Part shown: in pieces, positions 54,049 to 62,486 of the stretch
How positions within the stretch are numbered: position 1 is the stretch's first letter
Layout: each line of letters starts with the position of its first letter
Assembly (NCBI GenBank): GCA_934216615.1
Contig: CAKQCB010000010.1
Coordinates: forward strand, 50,150 to 114,149
Direction of reading: 5' to 3'
Length of the DNA stretch: 64,000 bases
Origin: an uncultured Anaerolineae bacterium
GTDB lineage: Bacteria > Chloroflexota > Anaerolineae > Aggregatilineales > Phototrophicaceae
The notes under the pieces: model-generated
Databases searched by the model: none
What the model saw: only the letters and a program-made list of their open reading frames with translations
Told to the model about the DNA's origin: nothing
Made by a program: the position numbers and the translations under genes

Positions 54049-54822
54049 GTGCAAAAAATCATCTTCATCTTCATCCTGTTTTGTGTGGTGAGTATTCACG
54101 GCTTACAAGCACAAGACCCTGCCGAAGCTATAGCGCTCATCCCGCCTGATCCGATCATCTTGCAGGATTTGTTTGTGCGCACCAATGCCCTACGCGAACG
54201 GTATGGCCGTCATCACTACATCCGCAGTCCAGAGCTTGATCTTGCGGCTCAACGCCAAGCAGAGTATTTAGTCAGCACAGGGCGACGCGGACATTACCGC
54301 CCCGACGGAAGCCGTCCGAGCACACGCATCCACGAAACAGGGTTTGTCACTACCGGTTGGTGTTGTGGTGAAAACTATTACATGAGCATTGATGCCACCC
54401 CCGACATGGTCTTTGATTTTTGGCGCTGGAGTCCCAGTCACGTCGTCAATGTTTTACACCGTGACTTCACACACATGGGGTTAGGCATGTCGAGCGACGG
54501 TTACCGCATCGCTTATGTCACTGTGTTTGCCGAAGCGTTTGACCCGAACGCTCTGCAAGCAGAAACACACATTGAAGCAGCGGCCGTTGTCTATACGGAA
54601 GGATCTACACAACCCATTGAGCAACCACCGCAAGATGCCGTTGAACCTATGACCGAAGTCACTACTCAAATACATAATGTGAACGTCGGCGAAACATTAT
54701 TCATCATCGCTACGCGCTACGGGGTCAGCATCAACACGTTACTTGAAGTCAACGCGATTCGTGATGTCAACTTGATTTATGTCGGCCAGCGCTTGAATAT
54801 CCCTGTTTCCCCGCCTCCATGA
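54049..54822 (+). CDS. secreted CAP-domain protein with C-terminal LysM
   Basis: 257 residues. A signal peptide (about 1-22, ending LQAQ) is followed by a CAP (SCP/PR-1) domain at about 40-165, with LFVRTNALRERYGR, YHYIRSPELDLAAQRQAEYL-type helices, RGHYRPDGSRPSTRIHETGF, WCCGENYY and HRDFTHMGLGMS. A linker and one LysM domain (about 207-253, VNVGETLFIIATRYGVS) complete it. CAP proteins are found on bacterial surfaces; their action is mostly unknown, though some bind lipids or cleave. The GTG start has AAGGA seven bases upstream. Confidence 0.9.
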   Translation: MQKIIFIFILFCVVSIHGLQAQDPAEAIALIPPDPIILQDLFVRTNALRERYGRHHYIRSPELDLAAQRQAEYLVSTGRRGHYRPDGSRPSTRIHETGFVTTGWCCGENYYMSIDATPDMVFDFWRWSPSHVVNVLHRDFTHMGLGMSSDGYRIAYVTVFAEAFDPNALQAETHIEAAAVVYTEGSTQPIEQPPQDAVEPMTEVTTQIHNVNVGETLFIIATRYGVSINTLLEVNAIRDVNLIYVGQRLNIPVSPPP

Positions 54823-54904
54823 ACGTGAATGTTGAGTGAGTTCGCAAAATTCATCTATGAAAGCCGTTGCACGTTCCAGTATATTTAGTGCTGAACGATT
54901 CGTT

Positions 54905-56173
54905 ATGAAGTGGAAATGGTGTGCTTTGCCGAAACTCAATTTACAACGCATGTTGATCCTCGTTGTCAGCTTTTTGTTTTTATCCCTCTCGTCGCAGATC
55001 ACCTACGCTTTTCAACAAGGGCCGATCCCTGAAAACAGCGCGTTAGATGTCACCGCACATACCATTGCTACGATGTACGAAGGCCCAGGAAGCAGTTACT
55101 TTCAAGTCTCACAGTTACAACCCGGCCAATTAGCCCAAATTGCAGAAAGAAATTACATCGGCAATTGGGTGCGCGTGTTACGCCTCAGCGCTGACCGTTA
55201 CGTCCTCAACAGCGGTTGGGTGATGTTGGGCTACCTGCGCGTAAGCCCTGAATTACGCTTGAGCGACGTTCCCATCAACACTGAATTAGGCGATGGTGTT
55301 CCGGGAAATGTCGCGGGGATGGCCGTCGGCGCGCTGTACAATACCCCTGTCATTTCTACCGTCAGCCCTGCCATGATTGAGGTGTATCAACGGGGGTTGG
55401 CGTTGGGCAACCTGCCAAATGTCGTCACCAAAGTGGGCGACAGCTTAAGCGCGGACGAAACCTTCTTACGGCCAATGAGCTTGCAACCAATCCAGTTAGG
55501 GCCGTATAACTTCTTGAGTTATACCGTCGCCTTTTATGGGGCATCCACCGCAGGGGCAAGCCAAGCCGCCCGCGTGGGCATGAACACCTTCAGCATTGTT
55601 GACCCGCAGTGGGCCGATGGCACAGTGTGCGCTTCCGGCGAAACGCCGATCCAGTGCGAATATCGCCTACGTCGCCCATCCATCGCTTTTATTTTATTCG
55701 GCCCCAATGATGTGATTCGTGTCGATGCGGATCAGTACGAAACGCAGATGCGTTTGATCGTCGAGGAGACGCTGAATCATGGCATCATTCCGGTGCTTTC
55801 GACCTTCAGCTACAACCCCAATGCCGAGTTTTTCACACGCGCAGTGGAATACAATCATCGTATTATCGAAATCGCCACTGAATATCAACTTCCGCTGATC
55901 AATTTGTTCGTGGCATCCCGTCCACTTTCAAATTATGGCCTCGACCAAGATGGGATTCACATGCTCCGCAGTGGCATGACCACGCTTGATTTTGCCAGCG
56001 GGCTTGAAGCATTTTATGGCGCGTCGTTACGCAACCTGCTCACCATCCGCATGTTGGATGAAATTCGGCTCACAATCGAGCCTTCGATGGAAGATATTCC
56101 CACAGAAGCAACGCCAGAGATCACCCCTGAAGCGACCATGCCGATTGAACCTACAGCGACCCTCGTCGGGTGA
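54905..56173 (+). CDS. secreted SH3-SGNH-type protein, copy 1
   Basis: 422 residues from the ATG at 54905; the frame opens at a GTG at 54836 without a ribosome-binding site. A signal peptide (LILVVSFLFLSLSSQITYA) is followed by a bacterial SH3-like domain (about 40-115) and an SGNH-hydrolase-like domain. The SGNH blocks are visible: VTKVGDSLS (Ser in the GDS motif), LFGPNDVI (Asn) and LDQDGIHM (Asp, His), so a catalytic triad may be present. The C-terminus is a Thr/Pro/Glu tail. Its paralog follows at once in the same frame. It may deacylate envelope polymers. Confidence 0.82.
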   Translation: MKWKWCALPKLNLQRMLILVVSFLFLSLSSQITYAFQQGPIPENSALDVTAHTIATMYEGPGSSYFQVSQLQPGQLAQIAERNYIGNWVRVLRLSADRYVLNSGWVMLGYLRVSPELRLSDVPINTELGDGVPGNVAGMAVGALYNTPVISTVSPAMIEVYQRGLALGNLPNVVTKVGDSLSADETFLRPMSLQPIQLGPYNFLSYTVAFYGASTAGASQAARVGMNTFSIVDPQWADGTVCASGETPIQCEYRLRRPSIAFILFGPNDVIRVDADQYETQMRLIVEETLNHGIIPVLSTFSYNPNAEFFTRAVEYNHRIIEIATEYQLPLINLFVASRPLSNYGLDQDGIHMLRSGMTTLDFASGLEAFYGASLRNLLTIRMLDEIRLTIEPSMEDIPTEATPEITPEATMPIEPTATLVG

Positions 56174-56179
56174 AAAGGA

Positions 56180-57316
56180 TTGCGTATTCGTCCGCTCATC
56201 ATTCGACTGGTTTTCTACACGCTGTTTTCGGCTGTCCTCTCAGGGATGGGATGGGTGATGCCAAGCCAAGCTCAGGAAGAAATCTTCCCTGCATTCGTCG
56301 CTGATCTGGGTGAGGATGGAGAACTTAACGTTCGCGTCTTGCCAGATGTTGAAGCGAATGCCATCATCCAAATACCCAGTTTTACGCCGTTGGTGTTATT
56401 AGGTCGCAGTCCTGATCAATTATGGTTACAGGCCGAAACCCCTGAACACATTGTCGGATGGGTGTATCGGCGTTATGTCGAAACCCAAATCAACACACAA
56501 AATTTACCTGTGATCGTAGGGTTTGATCAGCTCATTTACGGGCAGTTTCTATCTGAAGAGGTTCAAAATTCGATTCGGGAAATTGCACTGGTTGGGGCGT
56601 CGCGCGGTCAGCACGCGGATATTTTTGCGAAGGTCGGCGACAGCATCACCGTCTCAACACACTTTATGGTGGGGTTTGGTCGGCGCCAAGTCCGTTTAGA
56701 AGCCTACGAAGATCAATTACACCCGGTCATTGACTTCTTTTCCCCAAGCGCATTTACACGCAGATCAGAGGCGTCGGGGGTTGGATGGGCCGCGTTCACC
56801 CTATTAGACCGCTTTGAAGAAGCGACGGAATCCTGTTTTGTGGGCGAAACCCCGCTTGAGTGTGAATACCGCATCATGCAACCCGCAGTCTCGCTGATCA
56901 TGTTGGGCACCAACGATGTCGGCTATGTGAATGTCGCTCAATACCGAACCAACTTGAACCGTATCGTCGAGTTCAGTATGGAGAGAGGGATCATCCCGAT
57001 CTTGAGCACTATCCCTAACCGCCTAGACCGCCCTGAAGTGACGGATCGGGTGCCCATATTCAATCAAATTATTAGCGAAATCGCGCATACGCATCAAATC
57101 CCACTTTGGGATTATCACAGCGCGATGCAGTTACTTCCCGAAGGTGGCCTCACCCAAGATGGGATTCATCCCAGCTCACCCGCCGAAAATGCCGCATTTC
57201 ATCTTTCTGAAACCAACCTTTGGGCAGGGTACGTCATCCGCAATTTGACAGGGTTACAGATGCTTCGGGCGGTACAACCCATCCTTGCAGAGGCTTATCT
57301 CACTTCCCCTGAATAG
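56180..57316 (+). CDS. secreted SH3-SGNH-type protein, copy 2
   Basis: 378 residues. Layout as in copy 1: signal peptide (to about 32, ending PSQAQ), SH3-like domain (about 38-103) and SGNH-like domain with FAKVGDSIT, MLGTNDVGY and LTQDGIHPSSP. It lacks the C-terminal Thr-rich tail. It starts with a TTG at 56180 in the same frame as copy 1, two codons after its TGA stop, and the AAAAGGA directly before the TTG is closer than usual. The pair arose by tandem duplication and has diverged strongly. Confidence 0.82.
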   Translation: MRIRPLIIRLVFYTLFSAVLSGMGWVMPSQAQEEIFPAFVADLGEDGELNVRVLPDVEANAIIQIPSFTPLVLLGRSPDQLWLQAETPEHIVGWVYRRYVETQINTQNLPVIVGFDQLIYGQFLSEEVQNSIREIALVGASRGQHADIFAKVGDSITVSTHFMVGFGRRQVRLEAYEDQLHPVIDFFSPSAFTRRSEASGVGWAAFTLLDRFEEATESCFVGETPLECEYRIMQPAVSLIMLGTNDVGYVNVAQYRTNLNRIVEFSMERGIIPILSTIPNRLDRPEVTDRVPIFNQIISEIAHTHQIPLWDYHSAMQLLPEGGLTQDGIHPSSPAENAAFHLSETNLWAGYVIRNLTGLQMLRAVQPILAEAYLTSPE

Positions 57317-57398
57317 ACCTCGCGGACTACGGTGAGAGTGTGCCATGAAAACAAAAATCTGACTGTGATATAACACTTTTGCAACATTCATTCTTGTT

Positions 57399-57428
57399 TT
57401 GCAAAAATCTCTATACAATCTATATACT
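57399..57428 (+). promoter_or_regulatory. promoter of the TIR-TPR gene
   Basis: TTGCAA (57399-57404), 18-base spacer, TATACT (57423-57428), 28 bases upstream of the ATG at 57457. The predicted transcript would start about 20 bases before the ATG, with no clear ribosome-binding site, so it may be translated from a very short leader. Confidence 0.55.
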
Positions 57429-57456
57429 TACACTACACAAACCAAAATATAACATT

Positions 57457-58428
57457 ATGCCAAAACAGAACACTGTATTCATTTCTTACCGACGCGCAAC
57501 TTCGTCATACATTGCACGGGCGATCTATCAAGCCTTAAAAGAACGTGGATATGATGTTTTTTTAGATGTAGAAAATATTGGCAATGGCCCTTTTGCCCAA
57601 GAAATCTTGCGACAAATTCCGTCGCGAGCGCACTTTGTGTTGGTTTTAAGTCCGGGTGCGTTAGACCGTATTAACGAGCCTCATGATTGGGTGTGTCGAG
57701 AGATTCAAGAAGCGATCGCGAGGGAGCGGAATATCGTCCCTTTTGCAACCCATGATTTCGTTTGGACAGCAGAAATTGAAGCACAGTTAGAAAAAGCAGG
57801 AATTGAACACATCAAAACGGTCAATAGCGTTCCTGCCGTTCATCATGAATGGTTTGAAGAAGCCATAGACCGCTTATGCAAGCGTTATTTCACCACCACA
57901 AAGCTCATCCCGATCATCACCCAAACGGAAAATGACCTTGCATTAGTAGAGGAAATGCGCGAAAAGAATGAAGAACTTGAGCAGCATCCCCTAAGCCATT
58001 TACTCGCTCAACACTTTTATATGCAAGCCAGCGCCAAAAGGGGCGTACAGGACTGGGAAGGTATCATTTTAGACTTGGATGATGCCCTGAAACACGAGCC
58101 TGATAATGCCCATTTTCTGCACTTTCGTGGACAAACCAAATTACGAAGGAACGATGCGCAAGGTGGCCTTTACGATTTGCATACCGCAACCCAAGTAGAC
58201 CCCAAATATGCCCCACCTTACCATGATATTGCGTCGTACCAGTATCATTGCGGAGAGTATAAAGCCGCCATCGAAGATTTGGACATCGCGATTTCGCTGG
58301 ATCGAGAATTGGGGGTCGCTTACTACACACGCGGATTGGTTCATCAAAAGATGGGAAATATGGGCCTCGCCATCATCGACTTCAGAAAAGCAGATGAATT
58401 GGGGTATACCCCCGAAGCTGAAGATTAG
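57457..58428 (+). CDS. TIR-domain protein with TPR repeats
   Basis: 323 residues. Residues 1-135 are a TIR domain: TVFISYRRATSSYIARAIYQ, GYDVFLDVENI, FVLVLSPGAL and the helix WVCREIQEAI, where Glu 82 fits the catalytic position of NAD-cleaving TIR proteins. From about 195 three or four TPR repeats follow (ILDLDDALKHEPDNAHFL, YDLHTATQVDPKYAPPY, IEDLDIAISLDRELGVAYY). I choose the ATG at 57457; the frame opens at 57379, but the promoter covers that part. Bacterial TIR-TPR proteins may act in defence or signalling. No other defence gene is adjacent, so that role is unproven. Confidence 0.9.
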   Translation: MPKQNTVFISYRRATSSYIARAIYQALKERGYDVFLDVENIGNGPFAQEILRQIPSRAHFVLVLSPGALDRINEPHDWVCREIQEAIARERNIVPFATHDFVWTAEIEAQLEKAGIEHIKTVNSVPAVHHEWFEEAIDRLCKRYFTTTKLIPIITQTENDLALVEEMREKNEELEQHPLSHLLAQHFYMQASAKRGVQDWEGIILDLDDALKHEPDNAHFLHFRGQTKLRRNDAQGGLYDLHTATQVDPKYAPPYHDIASYQYHCGEYKAAIEDLDIAISLDRELGVAYYTRGLVHQKMGNMGLAIIDFRKADELGYTPEAED

Positions 58429-58432
58429 CACA

Positions 58433-58463
58433 GCAAGAGGCGATAAAAACCACCGCCTCTTGC
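58433..58463. terminator. hairpin between the converging TIR and oxidoreductase genes
   Basis: A perfect 10-bp stem (58433-58442 with 58454-58463) with an 11-nt A-rich loop, five bases past the TIR-TPR stop. No clear T-run on either strand. Confidence 0.55.
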
Positions 58464-58491
58464 CTGCTTATAAAGAGCGTGCCCTGTTTAT

Positions 58492-59547
58492 TTAAAGGGC
58501 TTCTGGGCGGTTGACGGTACTCTTTAGAGCCAGTTCAGTCTTAGCATTTGAACTTTCCCCGAACGTGACCATCGCATCCAAGACATGGAACGCTAAATCA
58601 CCACTGGCGCGGTGCGGTTTCCCTGCTTGGATCATCCGCGCCATGTCCGCAACGCCAACACCCCGCTGAATATCTGAACGGCCGACGGGTTCTACGACGA
58701 TCCAATCTTCCGAAGAAGGTTTCCAATATTTCACATCCCCGCCAAATGAGTTCGGATCGGGAACGCTTAATGTGCCTTCCGTACCGTAAATTTCGATGAT
58801 CGGCAGTTGGTGACGCCACACGTCGAAACTCATCATCACAGTGGCGGTTGCGCCTTCGACAAAACGCAGTGACCCTGAATAATGCGTATCAACATTGACC
58901 GGAATATCTTGCTGAATCTTGTCACCGTAACGGGTTTCAAAACCGCGTGTTGTCACCGCGGCGATTGACTCAATCGGCCCTAATAAATTCACCAACGCGG
59001 TGAGATAGTACGGCCCCATGTCGAACAACGGGCCACCCCCAAATTGATAGAAAAAGGTGGGGTTCGGGTGCCATGATTCAGGGCCGTGACCCGCCATGAA
59101 TGCAGTCGCGCCGATGGGTTTGCCAATCAAACCGGAATCAATAGCGCGACGAGCCGTTTGCCCACCCGCACCCAAAAAGGTGTCGGGCGCACAACCCACA
59201 CGCAAATTACGGATTTGTGCGGCAGAGAGGATTGCTTCACCTTCTTCACGAGTCAGGCCAAGCGGTTTTTCCAAGTAAACATGCTTGCCTGCCTTCAAAA
59301 TTGCGACGCTGACATCAGCATGAACAGCGGGCACCGTCAAATTGATGACAATATCAATTTCAGGGTCAGCCAACAGTTCTTCGATAGTCAATGCACGCAA
59401 GTTGTAAGTTGACGCAAAAGTGCTTGCGCGTTCGGGCAGAATGTCCGCACATGCAACCACTTGAATATCATCAGGAAATTTTTCTGACCCTGTCATGTAG
59501 GCAGGTGCAATATTTCCCGTCCCAACAATACCAATTCTCATCACCAT
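58492..59547 (-). CDS. Gfo/Idh/MocA-family oxidoreductase
   Basis: 351 residues. The NAD(P)-binding Rossmann motif is GIVGTGNIAPAY at the N-terminus; VYLEKPLGLTREEGE holds the conserved EKP Lys. The C-terminal alpha/beta domain binds the sugar. Such enzymes oxidise or reduce sugars, inositols or sugar acids. I place the start at the ATG at 59547 (AAGGA ten bases up); the frame opens at 59574, which would overlap the ThuA-like gene. It is seven bases downstream of that gene, suggesting one sugar pathway. Confidence 0.9.
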   Translation of the reverse strand: MVMRIGIVGTGNIAPAYMTGSEKFPDDIQVVACADILPERASTFASTYNLRALTIEELLADPEIDIVINLTVPAVHADVSVAILKAGKHVYLEKPLGLTREEGEAILSAAQIRNLRVGCAPDTFLGAGGQTARRAIDSGLIGKPIGATAFMAGHGPESWHPNPTFFYQFGGGPLFDMGPYYLTALVNLLGPIESIAAVTTRGFETRYGDKIQQDIPVNVDTHYSGSLRFVEGATATVMMSFDVWRHQLPIIEIYGTEGTLSVPDPNSFGGDVKYWKPSSEDWIVVEPVGRSDIQRGVGVADMARMIQAGKPHRASGDLAFHVLDAMVTFGESSNAKTELALKSTVNRPEAL

Positions 59548-59554
59548 AATGGAT

Positions 59555-60217
59555 TTATCCTTCAGATCGGGCACGACTTGCCCAAATTAAACCCCGCTTA
59601 ACCATTTCACGCGCTTCAACAACATCAAAATCTGCAACGGTATGCCCAATTGAGCAGTACATCACTTTACCCTGCCCCCATCGTCGTGTCCATGTCACTG
59701 GCATGAGGGTGCCTTCACCCCATGCGACAGAATCCCCGCTCACACGGGTGGTTGCGAGGACATCGTTGGACGGGTCAACGTGGAGGTAATATTGTTCACT
59801 ACGGATTGAAAAATCTTGTAATCCCTGCGTAATTGGGTGATCGTGGCGCGTGATGTTGACCGTATACTCTATTATATTGCCCGGATGTGCCACAAACTGC
59901 CCACCGACCATAAATTGGTATTGTGAACTGTTTCGGAATGAATCGCCCATCGTTCCATGCCAGCCCGCAACGCCAACGCCACTTTCAACCGCGCTTAATA
60001 AACCCTGTTCCTGCTGTGGGGTAATTTCACCCATCGTCCATGTGGGGACAATCACATCAAATGTCCGCAACTTGTCGGTATCTAAAAATATATCCAGCGT
60101 ATCGCTGATCTCGGTTGTATATCCTTCCGCCTGAAGTAGAGAAGCAATTAAGTTGGCAGATTCAAACGGTGTATGTCCGTTCCATCCCCCTGCAACAAAG
60201 AGCGCAGAAGGGTTCAT
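59555..60217 (-). CDS. ThuA-like protein (trehalose-utilisation family)
   Basis: 220 residues. The glutamine-amidotransferase-like fold of ThuA shows in [57 protein letters not shown] and [17 protein letters not shown], with the final [10 protein letters not shown]. The ATG at 60217 has GAGG seven bases upstream; the frame is open to 60325 without one. ThuA proteins often lie next to Gfo/Idh/MocA genes, as here, and act in disaccharide use through an unsettled reaction. Confidence 0.88.
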   Translation of the reverse strand: MNPSALFVAGGWNGHTPFESANLIASLLQAEGYTTEISDTLDIFLDTDKLRTFDVIVPTWTMGEITPQQEQGLLSAVESGVGVAGWHGTMGDSFRNSSQYQFMVGGQFVAHPGNIIEYTVNITRHDHPITQGLQDFSIRSEQYYLHVDPSNDVLATTRVSGDSVAWGEGTLMPVTWTRRWGQGKVMYCSIGHTVADFDVVEAREMVKRGLIWASRARSEG

Positions 60218-60376
60218 GAGTTCACCTCGTCTATGTATGATAGCTATCGAATCAACTACTTTATTGTAACTTGATTTATAGACAACTCGCAGGGGAAGAT
60301 ATATCCACCATTTCCACTTACTCAAATCGTTTAAATGGTTTAGGATTAGCTTTCACTTTCAATGAAGGGTATTCGT

Positions 60377-61123
60377 GTGAACGAGAATTTACAACTTCTA
60401 AAACAACAACTTGTAAGCCAAGATCGCAATATTCGCAGCCAAGCGGTACTCGAACTGGGGAATTTGACCGACCCTGATTCTTTAGCTTGGTTGGTGGATA
60501 TGGTTGGCGTGGAAGAAGACCTGTTTGTGCGCGAAGACATCACATGGGCATTGGTAAAATTTCAAGACGTGGCGATTGATCCACTGATCGAGCTTTTAAA
60601 AAACGGCATGTTTGAACAGCGCCATCATGCCGCGCATACCCTCGGCAAAATTGGAAACCCCCGCGCACTCAACGCATTACTCAACGCATTGGATGACCCT
60701 GAACATCTGGTTTTGAGCAAAGCTATTTTTGTCCTCAGCCAAGTGGGGGATGCGCGCGCTGTCCCTGCATTGATCAAACTGATCGGCCGTCCAGAAGCGG
60801 ATTTACAAACAACCGTGAATTTTGCGCTCAAGCGGTTTGAAGCTGAATCCATCCCCTATTTGATGGAATTGGCGCATCATGAAAATGATGCGGTACGTGA
60901 ACAAGTCGTCGATATTTTAGGGTTGATCGGAAGTGCTGAGTCGATCCCAGCACTTCTCGATGCGTTGAACGATCCATCTTGGAAAGTGCGGTTTGCCGCC
61001 GTCACTGCCCTATCGGAATATCAAGATGAAACCTTAGTAGACAACTTAGAACCGCTGACGCATGACCCCGAACCGCGCGTACAAACGCTCGTCAACTTGG
61101 TTCTTAATAAGACCTCTCGTTAA
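60377..61123 (+). CDS. HEAT-repeat (PBS-lyase-type) protein
   Basis: 248 residues made of about seven HEAT repeats of 30 residues, for example ALLNALDDPEHLVLSKAIFV, ALIKLIGRPEADLQTTVNFA and ALLDALNDPSWKVRFAAVTA. These form a curved solenoid used as a binding surface; there is no catalytic motif. The GTG at 60377 has AGGG seven bases upstream and I prefer it to the ATG at 60362, which has none. The 3' end overlaps the converging P450 gene by four bases. Confidence 0.85.
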   Translation: MNENLQLLKQQLVSQDRNIRSQAVLELGNLTDPDSLAWLVDMVGVEEDLFVREDITWALVKFQDVAIDPLIELLKNGMFEQRHHAAHTLGKIGNPRALNALLNALDDPEHLVLSKAIFVLSQVGDARAVPALIKLIGRPEADLQTTVNFALKRFEAESIPYLMELAHHENDAVREQVVDILGLIGSAESIPALLDALNDPSWKVRFAAVTALSEYQDETLVDNLEPLTHDPEPRVQTLVNLVLNKTSR

Positions 61124-62460
61124 GCTCGCTCAACGGTTACGACTGGTGCAGGGTTAGGCCGAATGATCCCACCGACATTGAAGGGAATCGGCTTCTGCCC
61201 AGTCGATTTTAAGGTGAAGTGACTGAGCAAATATGCAACAATCTGCTTAGATTCTTCCATCGCAAAATTCGCCCCTAAACATTTGCGCGGGCCATGCCCA
61301 AAACTGAGGGTGTGCAAATACAAATTGGGGTTGTTGATGAAGCGATACGGGTCAAAATCCTCTACCGTCGAGTTTCCTTGTGCGTTGTGGAAGATGGGGT
61401 CACGGTGCGCCAACATCGTCGAGCCAATCGTCATCACCCCCGCCGGTAGTTGATATGGCCCTAACGCGACAGGTTCGGTTGTTTGGCGTGGAATGATGAA
61501 TGTCGCAGGCCATAAACGTAAAGATTCGGTGATGGTCGCGACGAGCAGCGGGAACTGCGCATCTGCTAAAGGTTTGCCTTCTTGATAGTTGGCACGAATC
61601 TCGGCTTTGAGCGCTTCTTGTAAAGCAGGGTCTTCTGCGATGTGATACAAAATCCACGACAGGCTAATTTGTGTGGTCTCATGCCCCGCCAAAACCAACG
61701 TTTTCAACTGAGCGATAGCAACATCATGACTGCCGTAGGCATCGACCAAAATCTTGGTGATAGTCTCAGATTCTGGTGATGAATTTTCGACTGTCTCATG
61801 AAGCAGTGAGTCAAACACTTGCGTTAACAGACTGTTTGCCGCCTTGTAGTCACCGTAACCGGGCATGAACTGTTGTGGTAACGGGATCATCGCGCCGCGG
61901 TTCAAGAACTTCACACACGTGACAAACGCTTCTGACATCGCTTGTTTATAAGCGGGGTCACGGTCAGCCAAGAACATCAGCTTCCACATGATGTTTAAAG
62001 CGATGTGATTGGTTTGCTCGAACAAATTGACCGAACTACCTTCCGTCCATGACTGCGTCATTTGGGCTGTTTGTTCGGCAAAGGTTTGGTTCAATAAGTC
62101 ATTGGAAAGGTCGCCAAAGGCGCGGTTGATGATACGGCGAAGCAGAAGCCAATGGTCGCCATCTTCTATCAACACACTTTCGCCTAACAAATCGCGCAGG
62201 CCCTTGAACAACGGGCCTTTGGCAAACACCTTGTGGTTCAATAACATTTCTTTGATCAGCTTTTCTTCGCTGAACACCACCATTTGCACCCCCGGCATGG
62301 GGATACGAAAGACCGCGCCATAGGTTTTCCACCACGCCAACAAATGTTGTGGCAAAGTGCTCGAGCTGAACGCGATTGCATTTTTTGCAAATTCAACCAC
62401 AGGAATACCATCAATTTTAGGAATGGCATTCAGGTTTATCGGGCTTGTAACAGATGACAT
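61120..62460 (-). CDS. cytochrome P450
   Basis: 446 residues, soluble and without a membrane anchor. The heme motif is SFGHGPRKCLGANFAMEE with the thiolate ligand Cys 394; the I-helix oxygen-activating motif is LAGHETTQIS, the K-helix is ESLRLWP. All core P450 elements are intact. It should insert oxygen into an organic substrate using electrons from a ferredoxin or other partner that is not encoded nearby. AAAGGAG eight bases upstream marks the ATG. It lies 26 bases downstream of the large unknown gene and is surely in its operon. Confidence 0.95.
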   Translation of the reverse strand: MSSVTSPINLNAIPKIDGIPVVEFAKNAIAFSSSTLPQHLLAWWKTYGAVFRIPMPGVQMVVFSEEKLIKEMLLNHKVFAKGPLFKGLRDLLGESVLIEDGDHWLLLRRIINRAFGDLSNDLLNQTFAEQTAQMTQSWTEGSSVNLFEQTNHIALNIMWKLMFLADRDPAYKQAMSEAFVTCVKFLNRGAMIPLPQQFMPGYGDYKAANSLLTQVFDSLLHETVENSSPESETITKILVDAYGSHDVAIAQLKTLVLAGHETTQISLSWILYHIAEDPALQEALKAEIRANYQEGKPLADAQFPLLVATITESLRLWPATFIIPRQTTEPVALGPYQLPAGVMTIGSTMLAHRDPIFHNAQGNSTVEDFDPYRFINNPNLYLHTLSFGHGPRKCLGANFAMEESKQIVAYLLSHFTLKSTGQKPIPFNVGGIIRPNPAPVVTVERA

Positions 62461-62486
62461 GTTAAAGACTCCTTTGCATCAACTGT

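Noticed and set aside
57457..58428. A multi-gene antiphage defence island around the TIR gene
   Set aside because: Neighbours are envelope and sugar-metabolism genes; no nuclease, reverse transcriptase, cyclase or restriction gene is present.
60239..60248. GATAGCTATC palindrome between the ThuA-like and HEAT-repeat genes
   Set aside because: Ten symmetric bases in an AT-rich gap are likely by chance and no regulator gene is adjacent.
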